Source of the DNA: a bacterium
GTDB taxonomy: Bacteria > Cyanobacteriota > Vampirovibrionia > Obscuribacterales > Obscuribacteraceae
NCBI GenBank assembly: GCA_018062085.1
Contig: JAGOSY010000036.1
Location: forward strand, 1 to 43,098
Length of the DNA: 43,098 nt
Direction: 5' to 3'
A program made the position numbers and the translations under genes. The notes below the pieces were generated by a model. That model searched no databases, had not been told where the DNA came from, and saw nothing but the letters and a program-made list of their open reading frames with translations. Of this stretch, positions 24,800 through 32,948 are shown piece by piece; the first letter of the stretch is position 1, and the number at the start of each line of letters is the position of its first letter.

Positions 24800-25532
24800 A
24801 TTTACGCACCAGAGCCATAAACACTTCTTCTAAATAAGTCTCACCGGTTAACTCTCTTAGCTCTGACAGTGTGCCTTGAGCTAAGATCTTGCCATCATTG
24901 ATAATACCAATGCGATCACATAGTTTCTCTGCTTCTGACATGATATGGGTGCTAAAGACAATGCACTTACCTTCGCCTTTGGCTTGCTTGATAAATTCAT
25001 GCATAGACTGAGTTGCCAACACATCAAGACCAGTAGATGGTTCGTCAAAAATCATCAATTTAGGGTCGTGAATAATCGCCCGGGCAATTGACACTTTCTG
25101 CTTTGTACCTTGCGAAAGCTTGCCACAGCGAGCATCGGCAAACTGCTCAAAATCGAGAGCAAGAAAAAGACTCTCAATCTTTTCTTTGAGGGCAGGCTCA
25201 GCTACTCCACTGAGACGACCAAAATAAGTGAGAATTTCGCGTGGTGTTAGACGCTCATAAAGTCCGGTTGAAGACGACAAAAAACCCATAGCTCGACGGG
25301 CGGCATCAGGGTCTTGAAAAATATCGATATCACCAAGATGGGCGCTGCCGGAGGTCGGTTTGAGAATTGTCGAGATCACACGCAGTGTAGTGGTTTTGCC
25401 AGCACCATTGGGGCCAAGCAAGCCAAAAATTTCACCTTGACCCACTTCAAAAGAAATTTCGTTGCAAGCAAAAAACTCACCTCGAGCCGGTTCATAGAAG
25501 CGCTTACATAATTTTTCAACATGCAGCTTCAT
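24783..25532 (-). CDS. ABC transporter ATP-binding protein, NatA-like
   Basis: The 249-residue ATPase has Walker A GPNGAGKTT, signature LSQGTKQKVSIARA, Walker B KLMIFDEPSTGLDV and the H-loop STHIMSEAEKL. Its length and C-terminal end are of the NatA/ABC-2 exporter class (NatA is the ATPase of the Bacillus Na+ exporter). It lies between two permease genes and overlaps both, so the three genes form one operon. In Bacillus the NatA/NatB system exports sodium; other family members export drugs or peptides, so the substrate here is unknown. Confidence 0.92.
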   Translation of the reverse strand: MKLHVEKLCKRFYEPARGEFFACNEISFEVGQGEIFGLLGPNGAGKTTTLRVISTILKPTSGSAHLGDIDIFQDPDAARRAMGFLSSSTGLYERLTPREILTYFGRLSGVAEPALKEKIESLFLALDFEQFADARCGKLSQGTKQKVSIARAIIHDPKLMIFDEPSTGLDVLATQSMHEFIKQAKGEGKCIVFSTHIMSEAEKLCDRIGIINDGKILAQGTLSELRELTGETYLEEVFMALVRKYELAK

Positions 25533-26806
25533 GGGCTAGTTTCCTTCTTAGAGAATAGGCGTGCAAAAGCATCAGTTTTACGGCCGAAGTATGAACCAGG
25601 ATCAACCTGTTCAAAGAGAAAAAGACGCGACAGGGCTAAGGCAATGAAACTAACGAACAAACTAACGAGAGTAACTACGACAAAAGTGTAATTGAAGGGC
25701 ACACCACTAAATATGGCCTTGAGCATCAATGTGCAATTGAGAATTGGTACCCACATCATTCTGCTGTTAAGTTCAAGATTAGGGAAGAGAGCACAAGGTG
25801 GCAATAGCAAAATAATCAGCAAGGGAAATGTAGTCCACTGTTGAGCCGAGCGCACAGTTCGACAAAAGCTTGTGGCAAAGATCATCAACGCTGAGATTAA
25901 GACTGCCAGTAGCAAATAACAAGCAACGAGACCAAGAGTCTGAGCTATGTTCAAATTGAAAATTAAGTGATCGCTAGTAAAACGCGGAAACAACTTAGCT
26001 TGCGAGAGCACTAGTGCTGCCACGGAGTACATGCTGACAAAATTGACTAAGCCAGATACAGCGGCAAAAGTGGATACTGCAGCGACTTTTCCCAGCATAA
26101 TCATTGAACGAGAAACCGGCAAAAGGCATGAAGTTTCTATGGTGTTGCGCTCAAACTCTTCGGCTGTTACGGCAATTGCTGGGTAGGCAGCACCAAGGCC
26201 AAGCATGAGCAAACTAAAAATGATAAGACACAGAGTGGCCGATATATTTTCTAGTTTGTTCAATCGACTGCGCCCCGCAGAAGACCCAGCTATTTTCTGG
26301 GTATTACCACTGGCCGTAATGTTCTGCGAAACTATAGCAAAGCCTTGTGAGTTCTCTTTTGCTAAACCTTTGCTGGCAAAAGCTTCTGTTAGCTCTTGCA
26401 AGTATGCGCTCTTCAAATTGTCGTTAATTGTGGTAGCGAGAGTGGCGACCTTAAGCAATTGATTGACTCGCAGCTCTACATAATCGGCTTTGCGAGTGAT
26501 TATGGCATCGACTTTGCCGTCAGCTAAATCTTTGTCGGGCTGAGCACATTCTATCTTTTTGAAGTGCTTGCGCTTTTGTAAAATCGCATCTATTTGCTCT
26601 AAGCCCTTATCGGTTGGGCCACTGACAGCGTAGGTGATGCTCTTATCTTTATCTGAATCGGCCTTAAACATGACAAGCTCGGCCGAGCCCACTAGCAACG
26701 CAGGATAAAGCAGGGCTGGGACGACAAAAGTATAAATAAAGACGTCTTTGTCACGAAAAGAATGCCTGAGATCCTTTCGGTAAACTTCCTTGAAAACTAG
26801 CCACAT
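25529..26806 (-). CDS. ABC-2 permease, NatB-like
   Basis: The 425-residue permease has an N-terminal helix after WLVFKEVYRKDLRHSFRDKD, an extracytoplasmic domain (about 50-190) and five or six further helices, with AEEFERNTIETSCLLPVSRSM in the middle, the conserved cytoplasmic loop of the class. It overlaps the ATPase by four bases. A TTG start at 26872 would give 22 more residues, but family members normally begin a few residues before the KE.xxDL segment, so ATG at 26806 is chosen. If the longer form were real, its start codon would lie on the edge of the palindrome at 26872-26889. Confidence 0.85.
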   Translation of the reverse strand: MWLVFKEVYRKDLRHSFRDKDVFIYTFVVPALLYPALLVGSAELVMFKADSDKDKSITYAVSGPTDKGLEQIDAILQKRKHFKKIECAQPDKDLADGKVDAIITRKADYVELRVNQLLKVATLATTINDNLKSAYLQELTEAFASKGLAKENSQGFAIVSQNITASGNTQKIAGSSAGRSRLNKLENISATLCLIIFSLLMLGLGAAYPAIAVTAEEFERNTIETSCLLPVSRSMIMLGKVAAVSTFAAVSGLVNFVSMYSVAALVLSQAKLFPRFTSDHLIFNLNIAQTLGLVACYLLLAVLISALMIFATSFCRTVRSAQQWTTFPLLIILLLPPCALFPNLELNSRMMWVPILNCTLMLKAIFSGVPFNYTFVVVTLVSLFVSFIALALSRLFLFEQVDPGSYFGRKTDAFARLFSKKETSP

Positions 26807-26871
26807 TTGAGCCAGTGAATTATGAGACAGAGAAGTATTGGCAGAAATAACGCTTAGCTCCAGGTACTTCA

Positions 26872-26889
26872 AATTACTACCTAGTAATT
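26872..26889. repeat. 18-bp palindrome AATTACTACCTAGTAATT upstream of the ABC operon
   Basis: Two perfect eight-base arms (AATTACTA and TAGTAATT) are separated by CC. The site lies 66 bases before the preferred start of the NatB-like gene and 147 bases downstream in that direction from the MobA stop on the same strand, in a 74-140-base gap. Size, symmetry and position fit an operator for a dimeric repressor or activator. No T-run follows, so it is not a good terminator. Confidence 0.45.
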
Positions 26890-26946
26890 AACTACCCAGA
26901 ATTTGCCTATATTACTTCTGCTACTAGCGCCCACTAATACTAGCTA

Positions 26947-27714
26947 CTATTGCTGGCGCTTGTTCACATTGAAGTGATGTATCGCCCCACCCGTGACTAA
27001 GCGACTATAGTCTTGGGGCGTATTGACATTGAAGTAAGCTGGCAGCCCTTCTGCACTTTCTTCGGCAATCTCAAAAGTAGCCGAATTGAGACCAGAAAGA
27101 AAGTCTTTGAGCGACAAATCGCCGTTGAACAGCGATTCTTCTAGGGGCTTGATGCAGTTTTTAGAATAGACACCAAGTAAAGGCTCGATGCCATCTTCAT
27201 GAGAAGCGACCACAACATCGTGCTCGTGGCGCTGACCTACTAGTTGACGAATCAATTTAGGCTCAACTAAAGGCATATCACAGGCGATGACAAAGGCATG
27301 GGGATATTGAGCCACCAAAAGGCCTGAGAGTATACCGCCAAGGGGGCCACGATAAGGAAGAATATCTTTGACCACATCAACTTCGAAATCTTCAAAGGTC
27401 TCTGGTTCATTGGCAATCAAGAATGTTTCGGCGAAGAGATCTTGCACCACATTCAAGATGTGACTAATCATGGTAGTACCGCCGTAAGGCAAGAAAGCCT
27501 TGGGTCGCCCCATGCGTTTAGACTTGCCACCGCACAGAATTAGACACGATACTGGCAAAGGTAGCGTTTCGCGAGTTGGCGTTTCGATAATCGAATTTTG
27601 CTTTAGAGGACCAGTCATCTTGTCGTATCCTAAACTTAAACTGTCTTTCTTCCAGATCGCTTCCAGTGCTTGTGCTTGTTTCGAGAATCGGCTCGGTCTA
27701 TCGTCACTACTCAC
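26947..27714 (-). CDS. mobA: Molybdenum cofactor guanylyltransferase (MobA)
   Basis: MobA transfers GMP to molybdopterin to make the guanine-dinucleotide form of the molybdenum cofactor. The nucleotidyltransferase start LILCGGKSKRMGRPKAFLPYGG appears at about residues 58-80, followed by PYRGPLGGILSGL, FVIACDMPLV (with the metal-binding Asp) and the late YFNVNTPQDY. The 255-residue reading begins at GTG 27714 and gives a ~55-residue extension. An alternative ATG at 27618 (AGGA nine bases upstream) gives 223 residues, nearer the normal length, so the start is uncertain. It follows the enoyl-CoA hydratase-like gene by 44 bases. The leucine-catabolism genes upstream have no known link to molybdenum cofactor. 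Confidence 0.9.
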   Translation of the reverse strand: MSSDDRPSRFSKQAQALEAIWKKDSLSLGYDKMTGPLKQNSIIETPTRETLPLPVSCLILCGGKSKRMGRPKAFLPYGGTTMISHILNVVQDLFAETFLIANEPETFEDFEVDVVKDILPYRGPLGGILSGLLVAQYPHAFVIACDMPLVEPKLIRQLVGQRHEHDVVVASHEDGIEPLLGVYSKNCIKPLEESLFNGDLSLKDFLSGLNSATFEIAEESAEGLPAYFNVNTPQDYSRLVTGGAIHHFNVNKRQQ

Positions 27715-27758
27715 CTTAAAATTTCCCCTGGTCTACTATATACTTCACGGAACCTATT

Positions 27759-28625
27759 CTATTCTCCGCGATAAATTGGGCTGCGCTTTTCGGCAAAAGC
27801 GGCCAGACCCTCTAGTCGATCTTTTGTATTGAGAAGCTCTAAATAGGCCCTTGTTTCTAGGGCTAAACCAGACTCTAAATCGCGGTCGTAGCCTTGATCA
27901 ATGGCAATCTTCGCTTGCCTGAGCGAAAGGGGAGCGGCAGTAGCAATTTCTGTAGCCCAATCGCGAACAGTCGCCATCAATGGTTGGTGATAGCCCCCAA
28001 CCAGCTCACTACCAGCATCTGCTGGCACCACCCTATGAATCAAACCTAGCTGCTGTCCTAGTTGGGCCGTAACGGGAGCAGCAGTCAAAATCAGTTCTTT
28101 TGCTTTCGATTTGCCAATTAAGCGCGGTAGTCTCTGCGTACCACCGGCACCAGGTATGATACCAAGCTTGACCTCCGTCAAGCGCAGCTGTGCAGACTCA
28201 ACCATTACTCGAAGATCGCAAGCCAGGGCTAGCTCGAAACCGCCACCCCAGGCAGAGCCGTTGATAGCAGCTATTACAACTTGAGGCAATGTTTCTACAG
28301 CGCGCATAGTGCGCTGAATCAGAGCGAGATAATCAAGGGTATCGCCTTGAGTCATGCCTTTGCGTTCAGCTAAGTCAGCACCGGCACAAAATGATTTAGT
28401 ACCAGAGCCAATTATGCCGACCACTCTAATATTGCGGTCGTCCTTCAATTCTTCGCAGGCTGCCAGCAAGGCCTTGAGCAAATCACGGTTGAGGCAATTC
28501 ATTACTTTAGGGCGATTGAGCTTGAGCCAAGCAATAGATGCCTCTTTCTCGATGGTGAGAACCTGTCCAGATGTAGCCTCAGATTCGGCCCCAGTTTTAG
28601 TCCCAGATTCAATCATAATAGTCAT
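27759..28625 (-). CDS. Enoyl-CoA hydratase/isomerase family, probable methylglutaconyl-CoA hydratase
   Basis: This crotonase-fold enzyme is 288 residues long. The oxyanion-hole segments SFCAGADL and INGSAWGGGFELALACD are clear, and TEVKLGIIPGAGGTQRLPR contains the second catalytic glutamate. In a complete leucine pathway the methylglutaconyl-CoA hydratase makes HMG-CoA for the lyase encoded by the next gene upstream. The GAGGTQRL-type motif and that neighbour make this assignment likely, though the fold alone cannot exclude a fatty-acid substrate. An AAGG ribosome site abuts the ATG; another in-frame ATG is three codons later. It is six bases downstream of the lyase gene. Confidence 0.88.
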   Translation of the reverse strand: MTIMIESGTKTGAESEATSGQVLTIEKEASIAWLKLNRPKVMNCLNRDLLKALLAACEELKDDRNIRVVGIIGSGTKSFCAGADLAERKGMTQGDTLDYLALIQRTMRAVETLPQVVIAAINGSAWGGGFELALACDLRVMVESAQLRLTEVKLGIIPGAGGTQRLPRLIGKSKAKELILTAAPVTAQLGQQLGLIHRVVPADAGSELVGGYHQPLMATVRDWATEIATAAPLSLRQAKIAIDQGYDRDLESGLALETRAYLELLNTKDRLEGLAAFAEKRSPIYRGE

Positions 28626-28631
28626 CCCTTC

Positions 28632-29588
28632 CTAAGCTATGGCTTTAACGGCTTTCTCGCGCTCGGCAAGTCTGGCCATAAGGTAACGCCCGGGCAATTT
28701 CTTGCCTAAAAGTTTTTGCGCCAACTCACCGGCGTCTACAAGTTTTTCTAAATCAATTCCAGTCTTGATGCCCATGCCATGCAGCATGTATACCAAGTCT
28801 TCAGTAGCCAGATTGCCAGAAGCTCCCGGTGCATAAGGGCATCCACCTAAACCACCTAAGCTACTATCAAAAATTGTGATACCACTTTCTAAGCCAGCCA
28901 CGACATTAGCCAGAGCGGTGCCGCGAGTATCATGAAAATGAAGGGCTAGTTGAGTGAGCGGAACGCGCCTCTCTTTATCAAGCATTTTAATCAAATCAAA
29001 TACTTGCTTTGGTGTGGCAGCACCAATGGTGTCTCCTAATGAAATCTCGTCTACGCCAGCCGCCAAAAGCTTCTCTGCTATTTCAGCGACCACTGCAGGA
29101 GCAACTGGGCCATCATAGGGACAAGCAAAAACTGTTGAGACATAACAGCGCACTCGCTTACTATCAGCCTTGGCTGCGGCTGTCACTTCAGCCATTGTGG
29201 CGAGGGCCTCTTCAATAGTTTTGTTGATGTTCTTCTTACTATGAGATTGCGAAGCAGACATGAACAAGTTAACTTGCTTGAGATCGGCGTCACAAGCAGC
29301 TTGATACCCTTTCAAATTTGGCACCAGAGCCGATGTTCGAAGGCCTGACTGCTCAAGCAATATAGTGTTGTGCGAAAGCTCACTTGCCAACTGCGGACCA
29401 TCTGCCAGTTGTGGAATCCACTTAGGCGAGACGAAAGAAGTAATTTCAATATCTTTCAAGCCAGTTAAAGCCAACGCTTCAATCAGCTTGATTTTATCGG
29501 CTGTGGCAATCAGCGCAGACTCGTTCTGCAGCCCATCGCGTGGACCTACCTCAAATACATGCACATTGGTTGGCAGTGACTCGAACAT
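28632..29588 (-). CDS. mvaB: Hydroxymethylglutaryl-CoA lyase
   Basis: HMG-CoA lyase splits HMG-CoA into acetyl-CoA and acetoacetate, the last step of leucine degradation. The 318-residue TIM-barrel protein has VFEVGPRDGLQNE near its start, the FVSPKW.PQLADG segment, and the lyase signature GLGGCPYAPGASGN with its catalytic cysteine. The metal-binding HFHDTRGTAL motif is also present. A TTG three codons upstream (29597) is also in frame; the ATG at 29588 with GGA five bases before it is preferred. It lies 19 bases after the biotin-carrier gene and is followed by the hydratase, so the three genes form a likely operon. Confidence 0.96.
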   Translation of the reverse strand: MFESLPTNVHVFEVGPRDGLQNESALIATADKIKLIEALALTGLKDIEITSFVSPKWIPQLADGPQLASELSHNTILLEQSGLRTSALVPNLKGYQAACDADLKQVNLFMSASQSHSKKNINKTIEEALATMAEVTAAAKADSKRVRCYVSTVFACPYDGPVAPAVVAEIAEKLLAAGVDEISLGDTIGAATPKQVFDLIKMLDKERRVPLTQLALHFHDTRGTALANVVAGLESGITIFDSSLGGLGGCPYAPGASGNLATEDLVYMLHGMGIKTGIDLEKLVDAGELAQKLLGKKLPGRYLMARLAEREKAVKAIA

Positions 29589-29607
29589 AATTTCCAATAA
29601 ATTCTAA

Positions 29608-29820
29608 CTAGCTTAGAGTGATAATCAAATCGCCTTCGTTGACAAAGTCTCCACTTGAGACTTTTACTTCATCAACTTTTCCTGACTCACTAGATGCCAC
29701 TGGCAACTGCATCTTCATTGATTCAAGAATAGCTACGTCAGTACCGTCGCTAATTTGATCGCCTGGCTTAACTAAAATTTCGATAACCACACCGGCCATC
29801 ATGGAGCAAACTTGTTTCAA
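29608..29820 (-). CDS. Stand-alone biotin/lipoyl carrier protein
   Basis: The 70-residue product is a complete biotinyl/lipoyl domain: GVVIEILVKPGDQISDGTDVAILESMKMQLPV, with Lys36 in ESMKM the expected biotin attachment residue, and a C-terminal SGDFVNEGDLIITL. The start is TTG at 29820 with GGGGAGAG about seven bases upstream. In Bacillus subtilis a similar small carrier (YngHB) precedes the HMG-CoA lyase and hydratase genes (YngG, YngF). A biotin carboxylase and a carboxyltransferase would be needed for methylcrotonyl-CoA carboxylase; neither is in this window. So it may serve a carboxylase encoded elsewhere. Confidence 0.9.
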   Translation of the reverse strand: MKQVCSMMAGVVIEILVKPGDQISDGTDVAILESMKMQLPVASSESGKVDEVKVSSGDFVNEGDLIITLS

Positions 29821-29953
29821 CTCAGACTCTCCCCGAGAATATTGGCAACGAGCAAGATAGCGCTCTGACTTGAGAACGCTTTCAACGCAGCATATGTTAA
29901 CAAACAGCTTTACGAACTGTATGACGGCTGTCTTATCATATGGGCCAAATTTT

Positions 29954-31765
29954 CTACTTAAACAGACCTTTTAAAACGTCGTCTATCTTTTTATTGTCGC
30001 CTGAATCGTCTGCACCACCAGCCTGATTGGGATCTCCGGCGTTACCAGAAGAAGAGCTGTCCGGTGAGCCCCAGTCAAATGCAGCGGGTGTTCCAGCTCC
30101 ACGTCTGCGACCTTTAACAGGACTAATCAAGGCGCCATCAGCGGCACGCGCCAAACTAGAACGCGATTCGTCACCAGCAGCCGGTTGCTCTGGGGCAGCC
30201 ATAGGGGCTGACACCGGAATTCCAGGAAGCTGCGCTGGTTGGGCAAAAGACGGAGAAGCAGGGGGTTGAGAGAAGGGATTTGCAGGCATTTGAGGTGTAG
30301 AAGCAGGAGCGGCCGGGGGTTGCGCCTGACCAGCAGGATCACCCCAAGGGCTGCCCTGAGTCGCCCATCCGGAAGAAGAAGCCTGACCACTTCGGCCCCA
30401 AGCTTCACCAGTAGAATTAGCAGAGTCAGCAATGCTAGGAGGGGCCGCAAGGGGAGCTGCAAGAGGAAAATTAGTTGGCGCCTGCATCGCCGGCATGCCC
30501 TGTCGACTAGCCGTCGGTTGCCCCCATCCACCACCAGCGGGTGGCGTATCAACTTGGGATGCCGTTGCCGGCAGTGTTGTTGCTGGGCTAGACCATGGCG
30601 AGCCGCCACCGCTCTGACCCCACCCACCTTCCGTGCCCGTGCCAGGAGGACTGGCAATATCAACCGGAGGTTGAGAAACTGGTGCTGGAACATTCGCGGA
30701 AGCTGCGCGCTGAGCTTCAGCTTCTTTCATCTGCCAATCTTCACCAAAATCACCCCAAGCTCCTTCTGGCTTCTGAGCGGCTGGTGCAGCCTGTGGAGGT
30801 GCGGCATCATGCCCCCAGATGTCAGCAGCGCTTTGACGCTGTTCCACTTCAGCCTGAGCCGGTGAAGAATCGCCACTGCCCCAAGGATTAGGGGTTGCTC
30901 CACTTCCTGCACTTGCTGAACTAGTTGAATTATCAGCGGGCACAGCATTAATAGCTGTAGAACTCCAAGAGAAGCCAGAGTTCTCGGGCTCAAGCGCAGC
31001 AGCTTCTTGGCTCTGCGAACCATAAGCAAGAGCCGAGTTTATATCTGGTGCATTGGACGGAGCAGAGCTGAAGGAACTCATGATCGGGTCATCAGGCGGA
31101 GCATGCTCAATAGGCGCCTCCGCTTGGGCGGCTTCAGCTTGAGACGCTTCGGCTTGAGATGCTTCAAACTGGGCCACTGAACTAAAGGTCGGTGCATCAC
31201 TAGCTTGGGCCTCTTGCGCTTGCGGCTCCGGCTCAACGATAACTTCTGACTGGGGCTCGGGTTCCGGCAAAACCGCAACAACTGGCTCTGTTTCTAAAAT
31301 AGGTTCTGGAATTGGCTCGGGAGCAACTTCAACTACTGCAACTGGTTCTGGGCTTAAGCTCTCTGTCAATTCAACAGTAGCTGGCTGAGAGGACGCCTCT
31401 CGGGCAGCTCTCCTGGCAGCACGGCCTTCAGCATGAGAACTGGGAGCTGTCGTGGGGCTAGCCACAGGCGCTGAAGCAGAAGTTGAGACTGTACTCGAAA
31501 CTGGCGCCGAGCTGGCTGCTGCTGCAGACATAGCCAAGTCACTGAGTTGGAGCTTCCAATTTCCTGATAAATAGCGCTCTCTCATCAGGTCGATCTTCTC
31601 GCGGTCTTTGTTAAGACCGGCAAGCTTTATCTTGCTCGATTCAATGCGCTTCTCCAATTCAGCAATTTGCTGATTGATAGCATTCATCTCTTCGCGAGTG
31701 ACTTCTTCCTTCTCGGTGAACTCGTCGAGAAGCTCCCGCAACATCTCGGGATTGATAGCGACCAT
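29954..31765 (-). CDS. Low-complexity protein with WG motifs and N-terminal coiled coil
   Basis: The 603-residue protein begins with an 80-residue charged coiled coil (MLRELLDEFTEKEEVTREEM, AELEKRIESSKIKLAGLNKD). The rest is Ala/Pro/Ser/Gln/Glu-rich and probably disordered. A Glu-Pro-Val-rich section lies in the first half and an Ala/Gln/Glu repeat (ASQAEASQAEAAQAEA) around residues 200-215. From about residue 290 there are eight Trp-Gly pairs in variable settings (NPWGSG, DIWGHD, GAWGDF, GGWGQS, GGWGQP, EAWGRS, SPWGDP, FDWGSP). There is no signal peptide. I recognise no family. An AGGAG ribosome site precedes the ATG. Its start faces away from the terminator of the gene before it, so it is its own transcript. 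Confidence 0.8.
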   Translation of the reverse strand: MVAINPEMLRELLDEFTEKEEVTREEMNAINQQIAELEKRIESSKIKLAGLNKDREKIDLMRERYLSGNWKLQLSDLAMSAAAASSAPVSSTVSTSASAPVASPTTAPSSHAEGRAARRAAREASSQPATVELTESLSPEPVAVVEVAPEPIPEPILETEPVVAVLPEPEPQSEVIVEPEPQAQEAQASDAPTFSSVAQFEASQAEASQAEAAQAEAPIEHAPPDDPIMSSFSSAPSNAPDINSALAYGSQSQEAAALEPENSGFSWSSTAINAVPADNSTSSASAGSGATPNPWGSGDSSPAQAEVEQRQSAADIWGHDAAPPQAAPAAQKPEGAWGDFGEDWQMKEAEAQRAASANVPAPVSQPPVDIASPPGTGTEGGWGQSGGGSPWSSPATTLPATASQVDTPPAGGGWGQPTASRQGMPAMQAPTNFPLAAPLAAPPSIADSANSTGEAWGRSGQASSSGWATQGSPWGDPAGQAQPPAAPASTPQMPANPFSQPPASPSFAQPAQLPGIPVSAPMAAPEQPAAGDESRSSLARAADGALISPVKGRRRGAGTPAAFDWGSPDSSSSGNAGDPNQAGGADDSGDNKKIDDVLKGLFK

Positions 31766-31955
31766 AGAAATTTAGCTCCTAGATTTCAAGATTATCCATG
31801 AAAGTTGAAAACCATCCACTATCAAGTTCTTACCACTTCGTAGAGAATTAAATCTACAAGTATTAAAACACGCTTAGCCAAGTTTGCCACAAAATAATAC
31901 CGAAGATGGTGTCATTTTCGTGACCTTAAGAAGCCTTTTAATGCCTCTTTAAATG

Positions 31956-31984
31956 AAAAAGAGAAGACCGAGGTCTTCTCTCTA
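31956..31984 (-). terminator. Rho-independent terminator of the 32001-32807 gene
   Basis: On the minus strand, ten-base arms AGAGAAGACC and GGTCTTCTCT (31960-31969 and 31972-31981) pair perfectly around a two-base centre. They are followed directly by a run of five T residues (31956-31960 on the plus strand is AAAAA). The hairpin lies about 17 bases after the stop of the gene ending at 32001. It also separates that transcript from the WG-repeat gene downstream. Confidence 0.9.
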
Positions 31985-32000
31985 TGCAAGGTCTTTCAGC

Positions 32001-32807
32001 TTATCCGGCGATATCGTCTCCATTCAAACGAGCATAGTTTTTGGTCTCTTGCACCATCGACGAGAAAAGCCACATACAAAGCTGATCTAAAGTCTCAACA
32101 GGAGGATTGCTGTCTTGCATACGCCACATCATCCCTTGCTCAGTGATGCGCACCTGAATGGTCGCCAGCGGCGGATAATCATTCTCGGTGCGGCTCAGGG
32201 CCATTACTTTACTTGTGGGAACTATGAAAGCTTCGACGACATCATCGCAGCCACGCACAACCAATGAGCAAAGCTTTGTCGAGAAGCGACAGCGGAAGTA
32301 GGTCTTGGTTTCTTCGGCCTCACGGAAGCGGTTGTATCGGGTTACTTCAGTAACGTCACCAGATATCGAACCAGTGACGTGCAGCTCTGTGCCATTAGCT
32401 ACTTGGTTAAACTCATACATATAGCGCTGCAGCAAACCATAAATTTTGTCCACAAGAATGGCAATGCCCGACTTGTAAATCGACTCGCGATAGACCTCTT
32501 GTAGATGGCAGCCACGTTGATCAGCAAGAAACTGCAGTGATTCTTGCTTGAGCTGAGACATCCAATCTTGCCCTTGAGCCACAGGCTCGGACTCATGATA
32601 AACAAGAATCTGTTCAGAGACTGCTACAGACCAATCGGCCTGAGCACCAGGTTGCGGCGCAATAGCACCATTGGCAAACATAGACCTGTCAACGGCCCGA
32701 CCAGGAGCCTGTTGAGCTTGTTGAGCGGGATTGCCCGGATTGCCATCGAGAAACTTTCGTTCCTTTCCTGACTTATTCGGGGGTCTACCGTCGTTTTTTC
32801 CGAACAT
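32001..32807 (-). CDS. Unrecognised soluble protein
   Basis: The 268-residue product has a short disordered N-terminus with glycine, proline and glutamine (GNPGNPAQQAQQAPGRA). After that a compact domain begins at about residue 60 (DWSVAVSEQILVYH). It has mixed helix and strand, cysteines at scattered positions, and a C-terminal helix (LDQLCMWLFSSMVQETKNYARL). There is no signal peptide or membrane segment. I do not recognise the family. The ATG at 32807 follows a GGAGG eleven bases upstream; a longer reading from 32825 adds six residues that include that site. A strong terminator follows. It is downstream of the nucleotidyltransferase fusion, with a 142-base gap. Confidence 0.75.
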   Translation of the reverse strand: MFGKNDGRPPNKSGKERKFLDGNPGNPAQQAQQAPGRAVDRSMFANGAIAPQPGAQADWSVAVSEQILVYHESEPVAQGQDWMSQLKQESLQFLADQRGCHLQEVYRESIYKSGIAILVDKIYGLLQRYMYEFNQVANGTELHVTGSISGDVTEVTRYNRFREAEETKTYFRCRFSTKLCSLVVRGCDDVVEAFIVPTSKVMALSRTENDYPPLATIQVRITEQGMMWRMQDSNPPVETLDQLCMWLFSSMVQETKNYARLNGDDIAG

Positions 32808-32948
32808 AAAAAACAAGGCCTCCATGCCAGCCTAGTCTGGTATGCCCAGTTTTAGCTGATTTAAATCTCTTCACAACCAATTCCAAAGCCGCAAACAAAG
32901 TAAATTTGGCTGAATTTCATTAATTATTAGTTCCAGTTCAATACTTCC

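Noticed and set aside
26806..26872. TTG start of the NatB-like permease at 26872
   Set aside because: It would add 22 residues not expected for the family and put the start on the edge of the palindrome.
30127..30865. Long reading frames on both strands overlapping the WG-repeat gene
   Set aside because: They are arginine/leucine-rich shadows caused by the Ala/Pro codon bias of the true gene, and have no ribosome sites or domain patterns.
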